Assembly: GCF_015221875.1 (NCBI RefSeq)
Contig: NZ_JACYGY010000001.1
Location: 4,380,501 to 4,444,500 of the forward strand
Length of the DNA: 64,000 nucleotides
From: Dyadobacter subterraneus
Lineage (GTDB): Bacteria; Bacteroidota; Bacteroidia; Cytophagales; Spirosomataceae
Reading direction: 5' to 3'
In this document: piece by piece, positions 1 through 9,505 of the stretch
Position numbering within the stretch: the first letter of the stretch is position 1
Layout: every line of letters begins with the position of its first letter
Program-made: the position numbers and the translations under genes
The notes under the pieces: model-generated
What the model was told of the DNA's origin: nothing
The model's database searches: none
What the model saw: the letters and a program-made list of their open reading frames with translations, nothing else

Positions 1-1
1 A

Positions 2-37
2 GAAGGGAGCAAGGCCCAAATTATAAAAGTGAAATAA
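2..37 (+). CDS. C-terminal tail of a probable RND periplasmic adaptor (partial)
   Basis: An open frame enters from the left edge and ends at TAA 35-37, encoding only EGSKAQIIKVK. Membrane-fusion (HlyD/AcrA-type) adaptors often end with a short strand of the type EGxKVxI followed by lysines, and such genes usually sit directly upstream of an RND pump, as here. The assignment rests on this resemblance and position alone; eleven residues cannot prove it. Confidence 0.45.
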   Translation, partial: EGSKAQIIKVK

Positions 38-80
38 CCGGGGGGGCCGGTTGTTACTACATACCCTAAAAAATTCCAAA

Positions 81-3000
81 ATGAGTATCACAGAATTAAG
101 TATAAAACGTCCGTTGTTAATAACGGTGATATTTGTAACGCTCATCCTGTTTGGCTTGATCAGCTACAATTCGCTTAGTTTGAATCTGCTTCCAAAATTT
201 ACAACCAACATGGTTTCGGTTAATACCACCTACACTGGCGCATCGCCCGAAGAGGTGCTTACCAGCGTTACCAAACCATTGGAAGACGCGTTGTCTTCTG
301 TTGAAGGCGTGGACGCCATCAGCTCCAGCTCGCAGGAAGGTTCATCCTCCATTTCCCTGGAATTAACCAACAGTGTCAGCACCAGTGACGCGCAGCTCGA
401 CGCGGAAAGAAAAATAAACCAGCTATTGTCCTCGCTGCCACAGGGTGTTGACGATCCGGTGGTAAGCCGGATGAGTTCAGACGATGAAGCGATATTGAAA
501 TTGAGCATCAGTTCGGACATGAGCGACACGGAGCTGTATGATTTTATCGATAATGAAATAAAGCCACTACTCACCAATGTCCCCGGCGTTTCAGATGTAA
601 GCGTGATCGGCGGAACCAAAAGGCAGATCAACGTGGAGATAGACAATGATAAACTAAAAGCATACAACCTTTCACTGCTTGAGGTTAACTCGGTTGTAAG
701 TTCCAGCGGTGCTACTTTTCCGTCCGGCAAAATTGAAAGCAGAAACAACCGCTATTCACTCGATCTGAATGCGAAGGTTCAAACCGTTGAGCAGTTAAGA
801 AATGTGGTTGTACGGCAAAACACGGACGGAAGCCGGGTTTTATTAAAAGATGTGGCCTCCATAACCGATGGAAAAGAAACTGCTACGCAATTGAACCGCC
901 TGAACAGTGAGCCTGCTATCGGTATCGAAATAAAAAAACAGTCGGATGCCAATACGGTGCAGGTAAGCAAGCTGGCCAAACAACGTTTGGAAGAACTTAA
1001 AATAAGTTATGCAGCCGATAATTTCGATTATCATATTGCTTCCGACCAGTCCATATACACACAGGCTTCGGCAGACGCGGTGGTTCATGATCTGGTACTT
1101 GCCATTGTCATCGTCTCATTTGTCATGCTGTTCTTTCTGCACAGCGTCCGCAGTTCAACATTCGTATTGGTGGCCCTTCCTTCCGCGATGATACCCTCTT
1201 TTATTCTGATGTGGGTATTTGGGTTTTCACTGAATATGATGACGCTTATGGCACTTTCGTTGGTCGTAGGTGTTTTGGTAGATGACAGCATCGTGATTTT
1301 GGAAAATATTTTCCGTCACATGGAAATGGGAAAAGATAAACGCACCGCTGCCCTGGACGGACGTAACGAAATAGGCTTTACTGCAGTGGCCATTACGCTC
1401 GTTGACGTGGTGGTGTTCTTACCGCTTGGATTTGTGGGTGGTATGATTGGTAATATTGTGAAAGAATACGCCCTGGTAGTGGTATTTTCTACACTGATGA
1501 GCTTGTTTGTAGCTTTCACTTTAACACCTCTTTTGGCATCCCGTTTGGCAAAGCTTCCACATTTGAGCAAAACGTCTTTGTGGGGTAAAACCAATATCTG
1601 GTTTGAATCGCTGATTGACGATTTCCGTGCGTTTTATTCAAGGATCCTGATATGGTCATTAAGCCATAAAAGGTATGTGATCATTGCGATTTCCTTTTTG
1701 ATTACCAGCTCTATCGCACTGATCCCTGCCGGTTTTGTTGGTACAGAGTTTATACCACAATCTGACCGTGGTGAGCTCAATATCCAGATCGATCTGGCGG
1801 GCAACACGCCGTTAAAAGAAACAAATGCGAAAGTTGCCCAGATAGAAGGTATTATACTCAAACACCCAGAAGTTGTCAATGTATTTTCAAAAGTGGGTAC
1901 GCAAAGCGGCGCCTCGATGGGATCCAACGCTTCATCAAACAGCAACCTTGCAGAAATTTCTATCCAGCTTACCGACGTAAACGAACGGGCCATAAGCACT
2001 GTTAATTTTGGCAGGAAAGTAAGGGATGAAATCATGCAGATACCCGGTGTAAAACCGACCATAAAAACTGTGGGTATGACAGGCAATGCCAGTTTTGATA
2101 TTCAGATGGATATTCAGGGTGTGAACCGAGATTCTATTATGAAGGCAGCGGCGATCGTTAAAAACATATTTGAAAAAACAGCCGGTACCGATTATGTACA
2201 ATACAGCAGCAAAGAAGCCAAACCCCAGGTTTCTATCATGCTCGACCATGATAAAATGGCGAGTTATGCAGTAACAGTGAACGATGTGGGCAGTGCCGTA
2301 CAATACGCATTCAGTGGCAGCGACAACGCTAAATTCAGAGACGACGGAGAAGAATACGTTATTAATCTCCAGTTGGACGGTTCGAACAGCACTACGATGG
2401 AAGATGTAAAAAGGTTTAACGTGAAAAACTCCCGCGGGGCAACCATTCCACTTGAAGCAATTGCAACCATTACAGAAACATCCAGCCAATCAGTACTCGA
2501 ACGAAAAGACCGGCTCAACTCAGTCACCATAAATGCCATTGCAGTAGGCCGCGCCTCGGGCAGCATTTCAGACGATATTAAAAAGGAGCTTAAAAAAGTC
2601 AAGTTCCCTGCGGGGGCCGAAGTGGTAGAGGCAGGGTTCGGTAAAAACCAGAGTGATGCATTCGGCAGCTTGTTTATGGCGGTTGGCCTGGGCATCCTTC
2701 TGATATACCTGATCATGGTGGCGCTGTATGAAAGTATTGTATACCCTTTTGTGGTTTTATTCTCTTTGCCTGTCGCGATCATAGGAGCCATACTGGCACT
2801 GGCACTTACGCTGCATACGATCAACCTGTTTTCGATTTTAGGTATCATCATGCTTTTGGGACTGGTTGCCAAAAATGCCATTCTGATTGTTGACTTTACC
2901 AATCAGGAAAAGCAGAAGGGAAAATCTGTAAAAGATGCCCTGGTTGAAGCGGGTCGGGAAAGGCTGCGCCCCATTTTGATGACCACGCTTGCTATGATCC

Positions 3001-3209
3001 TGGGCATGCTGCCCATGGCCCTATCTACAGATGCAGGATCAGAAACCAAAAATGGCATGGCCTGGGTAATCATCGGTGGGTTAACAAGTTCACTGATTTT
3101 TACGCTTGTTTTGGTGCCGGTCATGTATACAATTATTGATAAATGGAAGGATCGTTTTAATTCAATTTTTCAAAAAGACAGCACGCTGGCCAGAAATCCA
3201 GGTTTGTAG
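81..3209 (+). CDS. RND-family efflux transporter permease (AcrB/HAE1-like)
   Basis: This is a proton-driven inner-membrane pump that would work with a periplasmic adaptor and an outer-membrane channel to expel drugs or other amphiphiles. The 1042-residue length fits the family. TM1 lies at about residues 14-34, followed by a large periplasmic loop, a TM2-6 block, a second loop and a final TM block near residues 860-1020. The proton-relay residues are visible: the acidic pair D401-D402 in LVDDSIV and a lysine in GLVAKNAILIVDF. This argues for a drug-type (HAE1) rather than a heavy-metal pump. I chose the ATG at 81 because it starts the usual MSITELSIKRP leader; a TTG ten codons upstream is also open. 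The gene begins 44 bases after the probable adaptor end, so the two are likely one operon. Substrate cannot be told. Confidence 0.93.
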   Translation: MSITELSIKRPLLITVIFVTLILFGLISYNSLSLNLLPKFTTNMVSVNTTYTGASPEEVLTSVTKPLEDALSSVEGVDAISSSSQEGSSSISLELTNSVSTSDAQLDAERKINQLLSSLPQGVDDPVVSRMSSDDEAILKLSISSDMSDTELYDFIDNEIKPLLTNVPGVSDVSVIGGTKRQINVEIDNDKLKAYNLSLLEVNSVVSSSGATFPSGKIESRNNRYSLDLNAKVQTVEQLRNVVVRQNTDGSRVLLKDVASITDGKETATQLNRLNSEPAIGIEIKKQSDANTVQVSKLAKQRLEELKISYAADNFDYHIASDQSIYTQASADAVVHDLVLAIVIVSFVMLFFLHSVRSSTFVLVALPSAMIPSFILMWVFGFSLNMMTLMALSLVVGVLVDDSIVILENIFRHMEMGKDKRTAALDGRNEIGFTAVAITLVDVVVFLPLGFVGGMIGNIVKEYALVVVFSTLMSLFVAFTLTPLLASRLAKLPHLSKTSLWGKTNIWFESLIDDFRAFYSRILIWSLSHKRYVIIAISFLITSSIALIPAGFVGTEFIPQSDRGELNIQIDLAGNTPLKETNAKVAQIEGIILKHPEVVNVFSKVGTQSGASMGSNASSNSNLAEISIQLTDVNERAISTVNFGRKVRDEIMQIPGVKPTIKTVGMTGNASFDIQMDIQGVNRDSIMKAAAIVKNIFEKTAGTDYVQYSSKEAKPQVSIMLDHDKMASYAVTVNDVGSAVQYAFSGSDNAKFRDDGEEYVINLQLDGSNSTTMEDVKRFNVKNSRGATIPLEAIATITETSSQSVLERKDRLNSVTINAIAVGRASGSISDDIKKELKKVKFPAGAEVVEAGFGKNQSDAFGSLFMAVGLGILLIYLIMVALYESIVYPFVVLFSLPVAIIGAILALALTLHTINLFSILGIIMLLGLVAKNAILIVDFTNQEKQKGKSVKDALVEAGRERLRPILMTTLAMILGMLPMALSTDAGSETKNGMAWVIIGGLTSSLIFTLVLVPVMYTIIDKWKDRFNSIFQKDSTLARNPGL

Positions 3210-3396
3210 TTAGCTCTTGTTTCTGTGAGAGTTCGCTAAGTAATTCCTTTGGCTGTTTACGCCGAGATCTATACGTGAAATGGCTAATTCTCTACACATT
3301 GCCGCTTTAGGCTAATCAAAATCCGTATCAAGTGAATAGTACACACCGGGTACTTTCAGCTTGATATTTTAATCGCAGCTTTAACCGTTAACGTAA

Positions 3397-3603
3397 ATGA
3401 AAACTGACATTGAAACACTCCGTCGCCTCAAGGAACTGCATTCGAATTACCGATTGGAAATAGAAACCTGTGGAATCAAACCGCTTTCCCGAAAGATTTA
3501 CATTTCCCATTCCGCAAATTTTATTCGTTGGATTGCCGGAGAGTTCGAGCCCGGCGCAGCGGTTAAACGCATTTCGAATTTGAGCGATGACTTGCAAATT
3601 TGA
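3397..3603 (+). CDS. Small hypothetical protein, 68 aa
   Basis: An ATG-started frame of 68 residues, MKTDIETLRRLKEL onward, basic in the first half and containing HSANFIRWIAGEFEPGAAV. The composition (amphipathic N-terminal helix, balanced charge) looks like a real small Bacteroidota protein rather than a chance frame. I know no function for it. It stands alone between the efflux pump and a long gap. The same stretch is open in an opposing frame, which lowers confidence. Confidence 0.45.
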   Translation: MKTDIETLRRLKELHSNYRLEIETCGIKPLSRKIYISHSANFIRWIAGEFEPGAAVKRISNLSDDLQI

Positions 3604-4015
3604 ATGAGACAGTAATCCAAAAAGCTTTACCCTGCCTTCTATGTAATTCCGACCTGCATAAAGCCGAATGCTGATTTTGATTCAGGTTTCCAATTTCACT
3701 GAGCACTTTTGCAAGGGTGCTCGGTGAACAAATAGCCTTCACCAATGCAGCACTAGATCATGTTCGTTACTAATACACTATTTTTTTTAACCCAAAGGGA
3801 CCTTAGGTAAACAAGTTTTCCTGGAGTATTTGTCAAGGAATATACAGAAAACAGCTTCTTCCTTGCATAAGGAACGTCGGGAAATCAAAATGAGCATGCA
3901 ACTACATAGTAATTCATGCCTAATATCAGGAGACATGATTTAAAAATAGCAAAGACTGCGAAAAAAATAATCTTAATGCACAGGTTATATACCTAGCTCT
4001 TCTTGAAGTAATCTT
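3604..4015. other. Intergenic stretch with one strong hairpin
   Basis: No convincing gene was seen in these 412 bases. They hold one well-formed stem-loop (3695-3728, listed separately) and an AT-rich run before the next gene. Confidence 0.5.
3695..3728. repeat. Inverted repeat / RNA hairpin, 12-bp arms
   Basis: Arms TTCACTGAGCAC (3695-3706) and GTGCTCGGTGAA (3717-3728) pair with a single G-T wobble around a 10-base loop. No T-run follows on the plus strand, so it is not a standard terminator in that direction. It could be a mobile-element relic or a structured transcript. Confidence 0.55.
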
Positions 4016-5095
4016 ATGAATAACTTTTCCCAAAGTCAATTCAGTCAACATGCGCCGATGCATTTTATCACCAGTTTAAAAGCAATTTTTCGGGACAATT
4101 GGATGGCTTTTCCGCTTTGCTGTTTATCGGGAATGACAATTGGCTTTTCCATTGACATGCTTAAAAAAAACGATAATCTTTACCGTGCAGAAATTGTATT
4201 TGATGTAACCGGCGGGAGAGATAATGGTAGTGGGACACCGCTTTCCAGCGCCTTTGGAGCAGGAATGGCTATTAATGAAAATCTCTTAAGTGGTGAAAAC
4301 TTTTTTTATTTTGTCAAATCACGTCTAGTACTGGAAAGAACCTTAATGAAAATCGTAAAAATAAAGGGTAACAGCGTTTTGCTGGCTAACCTTTTTATTG
4401 ACTCGAGCGGAGTAAAAGATGAAAAATGGAAAAAAGATCTTGATCTACATAATTTCAGGTTCAAGGCAGTAGGCGTTGAGGCCTTAGATATCAAGTCAAG
4501 GATAGCACTTAATAATCTTGTATCGGAAGCTTTGAAGTCAACACAAATAACTTCACTTGGACGAAAATCATCTTTTAAAAAGCTATCTGTGTCGATGAAA
4601 AGTTCATTATTAGCAGCTTTGTGGTGTTCTACCCTTCTTAAAACTATTGAAGAGGTATACGCTGAAAAACAGTCAGAAAAAGCTCTAAAGGTATTGTTAC
4701 TTTACAAGAACCGTGAAGATTCATTGGCTCGGTTAATCACAATCAAACAGACTGTACTGGCACTAGAAAAAGATAAAAGTTCTTATTTGACTACACAGGA
4801 AGCGAAAATTATGACCAAGAAATTGCAGAGAGAATCGGATTTTCTCCAAGACCTTTCTTTTACGACAATTTCAGAAACTGAACAAATGCGTATGGCACTT
4901 GTTGGAAAGGAACCATTGTTTGTTACCATTGAAGGGGTAAGTTACCCGGTACCAATGACTCCAATTTCACAAAAAGGAACAATGCTGGGTAGTTTGACAG
5001 GGATCATTGCCGCAATTATCTTTGTATGCTTGAAAATTTCAGTATATGGATCCAGAACTCGGATATATTTACCGAAGGATTCCCTCCCAAAATAA
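4016..5095 (+). CDS. Wzz-like polysaccharide chain-length / co-polymerase family protein
   Basis: Proteins of this type sit in the inner membrane and set the chain length of exported polysaccharides. The 359-residue protein has the family layout: a first membrane segment near residues 27-47 (after FRDNWMAFPL), a long periplasmic part rich in charged helices, and a second segment near residues 318-342 (SLTGIIAAIIFVC) just before a short tail. The stretch LSGENFFYFVKSRLVLERTL matches the region after TM1 in Bacteroidota relatives, where a LKSRxxxEKTL pattern is common. There is no Walker motif, so it is not a fused tyrosine kinase. No glycosyltransferase, polymerase or flippase gene lies nearby, so it is an orphan and its partner must be elsewhere. 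It is more AT-rich than its neighbours by eye, which could mean transfer. Confidence 0.68.
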   Translation: MNNFSQSQFSQHAPMHFITSLKAIFRDNWMAFPLCCLSGMTIGFSIDMLKKNDNLYRAEIVFDVTGGRDNGSGTPLSSAFGAGMAINENLLSGENFFYFVKSRLVLERTLMKIVKIKGNSVLLANLFIDSSGVKDEKWKKDLDLHNFRFKAVGVEALDIKSRIALNNLVSEALKSTQITSLGRKSSFKKLSVSMKSSLLAALWCSTLLKTIEEVYAEKQSEKALKVLLLYKNREDSLARLITIKQTVLALEKDKSSYLTTQEAKIMTKKLQRESDFLQDLSFTTISETEQMRMALVGKEPLFVTIEGVSYPVPMTPISQKGTMLGSLTGIIAAIIFVCLKISVYGSRTRIYLPKDSLPK

Positions 5096-6137
5096 ACGAT
5101 GCAGATGCAATTCTTTTGTTGCATTAAAAATAGATTTTTCTTTATAATCAGATTCTGAACCTATTTGATGAATAATAGTATGTTCTCAAGCCAAGCCTTG
5201 TAATCGTCGCTTTATCTCAGTTAAAAAGGATATAAGTGTCAAAACTTCTTCTCAGCAAACTTCTTAATTTCCCGTCAAACTCGTTTTGAATGCTTTTCGT
5301 ATAATACATATTCACAATCATCTAGCGGTTGTACCTAAAAACTATTTAGATCCAATTCTTCCTTAGATCTTTCCGACTTTGTGAGACAATTACTACTTAC
5401 CCGCTTTTCAAAGAAAGACGCATTATTCAAATCAAGAGAATACAAAATCGACATCTTCCATGGCATATGCCTAAAAAGGTTTTACACCACCCTCTGTTCC
5501 TAATTACCCAATGTTTAATTGCAAAATAATAATGTTTATACGTTAGACGATAGCGCCACACAACCTATTGCTAACGTTCGGCATTATGCGGTACTTATCC
5601 TTAAAAAGCTCAGCACGAAAGCGGGCATTTCTTATGCACTGCTCCGTCTCAGGAACATTGTTGAGAATGCATCAGCGACCAACCTTTCAAAGGATGACCG
5701 GGCTGACCATATTTATGGCAAAGCGTGGGATGGCTTCCTATTTTAGCCAAATGGGTCAGACTACAAATTTCTTAAACCAGTACATTACAGAAAATAATTT
5801 CCTTTTAATTTACCCTGCCAGTCAGCCCATGGCCAGTCATAAAGAAAGACGTATGGTAAGCCGTCACGACAACTTTGCCAAAATTAGTCAAATCATTAGT
5901 AAACTATTTTCCCGCTAGCGGGCTGGTAAACCTGTCCTTGGCAAAACAGCAGCAGCTGCCCCAAGCCAAGGCTTAGGCCCAAATGACCTTAAGATTTGTT
6001 CTTAACTAACCGCCTCATCAAGCCTTTGCCTTGAAAACCATTTCACAACCATCTTGGCATAACATTTGTATCTGACATGGTATTGCCATTGGCAATACCT
6101 GTAAAATTTAATACAGTTTGAAAACTAAAATTACACA
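5096..6137. other. Long gene-poor stretch with possible gene debris
   Basis: About 1 kb with no gene I can name. The first 420 bases are AT-rich with nothing recognisable. Between 5519 and 5918 two overlapping plus-strand frames are open (5519-5746, TTG start, 75 codons; 5568-5918, 116 codons); the coding-like character seems to move from the first frame to the second near 5746, as a frameshifted relic would do. A 12-bp perfect palindrome CCCGCTAGCGGG lies at 5911-5922, and CCTTGGC (5936-5942) can pair with GCCAAGG (5965-5971). The setting suggests decayed DNA, perhaps an old insertion, but no transposase motif was found. Confidence 0.4.
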
Positions 6138-6563
6138 ATGATCAAACCATTCAATACATCTCTCTTTCGTTTCTCTACGCTTTTTGCCATCATACTTTTT
6201 TTCAGTGCATGCAGTAAAAAATATGTTTTTGACAGATCTGCTATTGTTCCCGCAGCCGCAGGTACAATCAAAGTAAAAAAAGATAAAAATGAAAATTACG
6301 GAATAAAAGTAGCTGTGCGGAACCTGGCACCAGCAGATAATCTGGTGGAATCGCGTAATACCTATGTTTTGTGGGCAAATACCTCGGGCAATGGCATAAA
6401 AAATCTAGGACAGCTAAAAAATGCATCAGGTCTTTTTTCAAAATCACTCAAAAGCGAGCTCAGCACGGCAACTCCCTTTGAGCCCCAAAGTTTTTTTATC
6501 ACAGCAGAAAACAAAGCGGATCTTAACTATCCGGACGGACAGGTGGTACTGAAAACCAAATAG
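6138..6563 (+). CDS. Small predicted lipoprotein, function unknown
   Basis: A 141-residue protein starting with a hydrophobic segment and a lipobox-like LFFSACSKK, so it is probably cleaved and lipidated at the cysteine near residue 26 and held on a membrane facing the periplasm. The mature part begins SKKYVFDRSAIVPAAAG and looks beta-rich (TIKVKK, YGIKVAVRNL, TYVLWANTSG, NLGQL), a pattern reminiscent of the extracytoplasmic domains of anti-sigma factors, but there is no transmembrane anti-sigma part. It is monocistronic: a gene-poor stretch lies upstream and a strong terminator follows 15 bases after the stop. Confidence 0.72.
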   Translation: MIKPFNTSLFRFSTLFAIILFFSACSKKYVFDRSAIVPAAAGTIKVKKDKNENYGIKVAVRNLAPADNLVESRNTYVLWANTSGNGIKNLGQLKNASGLFSKSLKSELSTATPFEPQSFFITAENKADLNYPDGQVVLKTK

Positions 6564-6578
6564 TGGTTTAAATGTTTT

Positions 6579-6612
6579 AACTCTTACTTTTTTTAGCGAA
6601 AAAGTAAGAGTT
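6579..6612 (+). terminator. Rho-independent terminator after the lipoprotein gene
   Basis: A perfect 14-bp stem, AACTCTTACTTTTT (6579-6592) with AAAAAGTAAGAGTT (6599-6612), around a 6-base loop. The stem contains the A/T-run needed for termination in both directions. Confidence 0.8.
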
Positions 6613-7086
6613 TATCCAATTGCAAGAACGCAGAAAGAATGATACTGTGAAATTTGTTACGAGATAAAATACGCACGACCTGCCTTATACACTTGAATCT
6701 AAATAGATTCACCATTTTTTAATATCTTTTAATTACTTCGATATTCTGGGCTCACCGACAATCGATAAGACGAAAGATTGCGCAAATGCCTTCATTGCTA
6801 AAAAAGCAATTGATCTGCTTATGCATTGCTGCAAGTTAATTACGCAGACACAGCTGCTGATTGTACTTATCGTTTCCGCCCTGTTTGCGTTGATTCGTTA
6901 TGGCAAGCTTCCCATAATTAAAAATTTCGTCTCGCTACCTGGGTTCATCCGTGTAGGCGGTTTAATCCTCAGTATAAAAACATGCTTCTTCTTCCAAAGT
7001 CCAAACCTGTACTGTCAAAACTTAGATTCTATTAGCACGGTTATTTAAAATGAATTATTCTTAAATAAACACTCATCTCATAAAAC
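6613..7086. other. Intergenic stretch with a second palindrome
   Basis: No convincing gene. An 18-bp palindrome, TGAATCTA-AA-TAGATTCA, lies at 6694-6711 and is followed by CCATTTTTT, so it can act as a weak terminator. A 75-codon frame at 6821-7048 is open, but its composition does not look protein-like. Confidence 0.45.
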
Positions 7087-8607
7087 GTGAATTCTACAAA
7101 CATTACAATCATCGGTGGAGGTGCCTGCGGAATCTCCTTATTCATTGAACTATTTTTACAATTACGTATTGCAGGTATTCATCAGGACATATCTATTAGT
7201 ATTATTGAAGAAAATGAGCAGGTCGGAAAGGGGCTGGCCTTTGGAACCAGGCAACCCGGACATATACTCAATACCCAGGCGCAGCTTATGGGCATTCACC
7301 ATGCAGAACCGACCCATTTTAGTGACTGGTTAAAAGAGCACAACATACGTGTGGAGAATGAGGTGGTGGATAACCAGGGACAGGATGAGGCCTTTACTAC
7401 CCGCAGGCTTTATGGGGATTACCTTCAGGAGCAATTCGATTATTATTTCGAGCTGGCAAAAAAAGAAGGCATGAAAGTAACACTGCTCCAAGCCAGCGCT
7501 ATTGAACTATCTCAACTGAGTAACACTTTTCAAATTAAGCTTTCGGATGGAAATGCGATAAATTGTAAGTATCTCGTGCTTGCGCTGGGAACACCTGTTT
7601 CCAACCTTTATGGTGAACTGCTTGAGTATAAGAATTACTTTGATTCACCCTGGCCTTCTTCGAAAATAATTGAAAGTTTGCCAAAAGATAAGCCTGTTGC
7701 CATACTGGGCTCCAGTTTAAGTGCCATTGATGCACTGATGACGCTTGCCGACAATGATCACAAGGGAAAAATCACCTTTTATTCCTTGGACGGACTTCTC
7801 CCCAGGGTTCAGGTTGAAAAGCCAGAGCCTTACGAGTGTCAATACCTGACTTTAAGTAACATTCATAAAATTCAGCGTACAAAATTACGAAGTCCGTTTG
7901 TCAGCGAGCTTTTCAGGCTCTTCATAAAGGAGGCTGAGCATTTTTCCGGAAAGAAAATAGACTGGGAAAAGGTAGCCCGGAAGGAAAAATCTGCTCAGCA
8001 ATGCTTAAAAGAAGATATTGCTATTTCCAAAGCTGGCGGCGATGCGCTCATCAACATTCCCTACGCCTTACGATATGAAAGCTCTCCGATCTGGAATCTT
8101 CTTGACGAGCCGGCCAAGATGAAATTCAAGAAGTGGCTGGGAAATTACTGGGCAATCAACCGCCATTGCATGCCGATGGTCAACGCTTTGCGTATTGAAA
8201 AATTATTTAACAGTGGTCAGCTTGATGTCGTATCAGCACTTGATGATGTGAGCTACGACAAATCGAATCAAAATTTCATACTTTCTTATCAAAATAAATC
8301 GGACAAGTTTGAGTACCTAATCAATGCAACCGGACCGGCCGCAGCAGTTAAGGACATGAAATCCGACCTGATCCAGAATCTGGCACAATCTGGTCTTATT
8401 GAGCCCGAAAAAACCGGTGGTGTCAAAATCAATACAGAAACCATGCAGCTTATTCAGAAAGGCAAATCTGTCCCCAATTTTTATGCACTTGGCCACCTGG
8501 CAAATGGTCGTCTTCTTGATGTAAATGCAGTCTGGTTCAATGTAAAAACGATTGGGAACTTAAGCCATCATCTTATCCATACGATTTTAAGTGAAAATAC
8601 TATTTAA
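7087..8607 (+). CDS. FAD/NAD(P)-binding oxidoreductase (NAD_binding_9-type)
   Basis: A 506-residue cytoplasmic protein whose N-terminus ITIIGGGACGISLFIELF is a Rossmann dinucleotide-binding motif. The region VGKGLAFGTRQPGHILNTQAQ and the later LVLALGTP and VAILGSSLSAIDALMTL (a second Rossmann motif near residue 205) match the family of FAD-dependent proteins with Pfam domain NAD_binding_9. The reaction is unknown; members are found beside siderophore and sulfur genes but no such context exists here. The start is a GTG at 7087 and no ATG lies in a good position. It overlaps the next gene, an AEC transporter, by 17 bases, so the two are almost certainly co-transcribed and translationally coupled; a shared small organic-acid or amino-acid substrate is a fair guess. 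Confidence 0.82.
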   Translation: MNSTNITIIGGGACGISLFIELFLQLRIAGIHQDISISIIEENEQVGKGLAFGTRQPGHILNTQAQLMGIHHAEPTHFSDWLKEHNIRVENEVVDNQGQDEAFTTRRLYGDYLQEQFDYYFELAKKEGMKVTLLQASAIELSQLSNTFQIKLSDGNAINCKYLVLALGTPVSNLYGELLEYKNYFDSPWPSSKIIESLPKDKPVAILGSSLSAIDALMTLADNDHKGKITFYSLDGLLPRVQVEKPEPYECQYLTLSNIHKIQRTKLRSPFVSELFRLFIKEAEHFSGKKIDWEKVARKEKSAQQCLKEDIAISKAGGDALINIPYALRYESSPIWNLLDEPAKMKFKKWLGNYWAINRHCMPMVNALRIEKLFNSGQLDVVSALDDVSYDKSNQNFILSYQNKSDKFEYLINATGPAAAVKDMKSDLIQNLAQSGLIEPEKTGGVKINTETMQLIQKGKSVPNFYALGHLANGRLLDVNAVWFNVKTIGNLSHHLIHTILSENTI

Positions 8608-9505
8608 ATTATACGCTGAACTCTTGCCTATTTTGGCTCTGATCCCTGCGGGATATTTCCTAAAAAAAAAGTTTAACATTAAACCGGAATATGTCAGTAC
8701 GCCGTTGATTAAGTTTTTGCTACCGATTCTTGTTTTCTTTAACATGCTGGATGCGGAAGCTGAAAAACTTTACATTCTTCCTATATTTACTTTGATTCTT
8801 GCATTTGGCATGGCCCAGGTTGCCAGACTGGCTCAAAAAAGACTGGCTTCTGACTTTGATCCTTTGCTTCTGAGTGCCTCTTTTTCATTTTTTAATATTG
8901 CGTTTTTTGGTATTCCTACTGTGAGCGCTCTATTCGGGGATGATAAAGTAAGTACGCTGATCTGTGTTTATCTGGGCTCGGCGCTCTATGGGGATACGAT
9001 AGGTTATTTTCAGGTTGCCAAAACAAAATTTGATACCACAGAGGCATTTAAGCAGGTGATGAAGATACCGTTCCTTTATGTTTTTGTTGCAGGTATCATT
9101 GCAAAATTCGCAGGAATGAAGACGCCTGATGCCATCGAAGGCGGGTTGAAATTTATCAGTCTGAGCGTCTCATGTGCCGGCATGCTTATCGTAGGTTTCC
9201 AGCTGGCGGCTGTGGAGATTAAAGAAATCAAAATAGTTTATTACCTTAAATTAATCGGTGTTAGAACAGTGGCAGCTATGCTGATCATGGCGATTTTGAT
9301 ATTTTTAGAATACAGCCTTGTTAATAGCTTGCAGCAAGATGACTATAAAATGCTTCTTCTGGTTTCTGTTTTTCCTGTCGCTACCAATGTAACAGTCTTT
9401 GCATCATTTCTTGATGCAGAGCAGCAAAAACCTGCGCTCATTGTGGCGATCTCTGCTTTGATATCCCTTGTGCTAGTATCAGTTGGGGCCTTACTTATTG
9501 TGTAA
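8591..9505 (+). CDS. AEC-family transporter (auxin efflux carrier / malate permease-like)
   Basis: A 304-residue inner-membrane protein with about ten hydrophobic segments. The start KLYAELLPILALIPAGYFLKKKF, the LIKFLLPILVFFNML element of the first repeat and LLVSVFPVATNVTVFAS near the C-terminus fit the AEC fold of two inverted five-helix repeats. Known members export or exchange organic acids, including malate, or related anions; the substrate here is unknown. It uses a GTG start inside the last codons of the upstream FAD enzyme gene, implying translational coupling. The gene pair is followed by a gap of about 600 bases. Confidence 0.88.
   Translation: MKILFKLYAELLPILALIPAGYFLKKKFNIKPEYVSTPLIKFLLPILVFFNMLDAEAEKLYILPIFTLILAFGMAQVARLAQKRLASDFDPLLLSASFSFFNIAFFGIPTVSALFGDDKVSTLICVYLGSALYGDTIGYFQVAKTKFDTTEAFKQVMKIPFLYVFVAGIIAKFAGMKTPDAIEGGLKFISLSVSCAGMLIVGFQLAAVEIKEIKIVYYLKLIGVRTVAAMLIMAILIFLEYSLVNSLQQDDYKMLLLVSVFPVATNVTVFASFLDAEQQKPALIVAISALISLVLVSVGALLIV

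Noticed and set aside
6821..7048. 75-codon frame upstream of the FAD enzyme
   Set aside because: Hydrophobic and cysteine-rich in a way that suggests chance reading of AT-rich DNA; no homology recalled.
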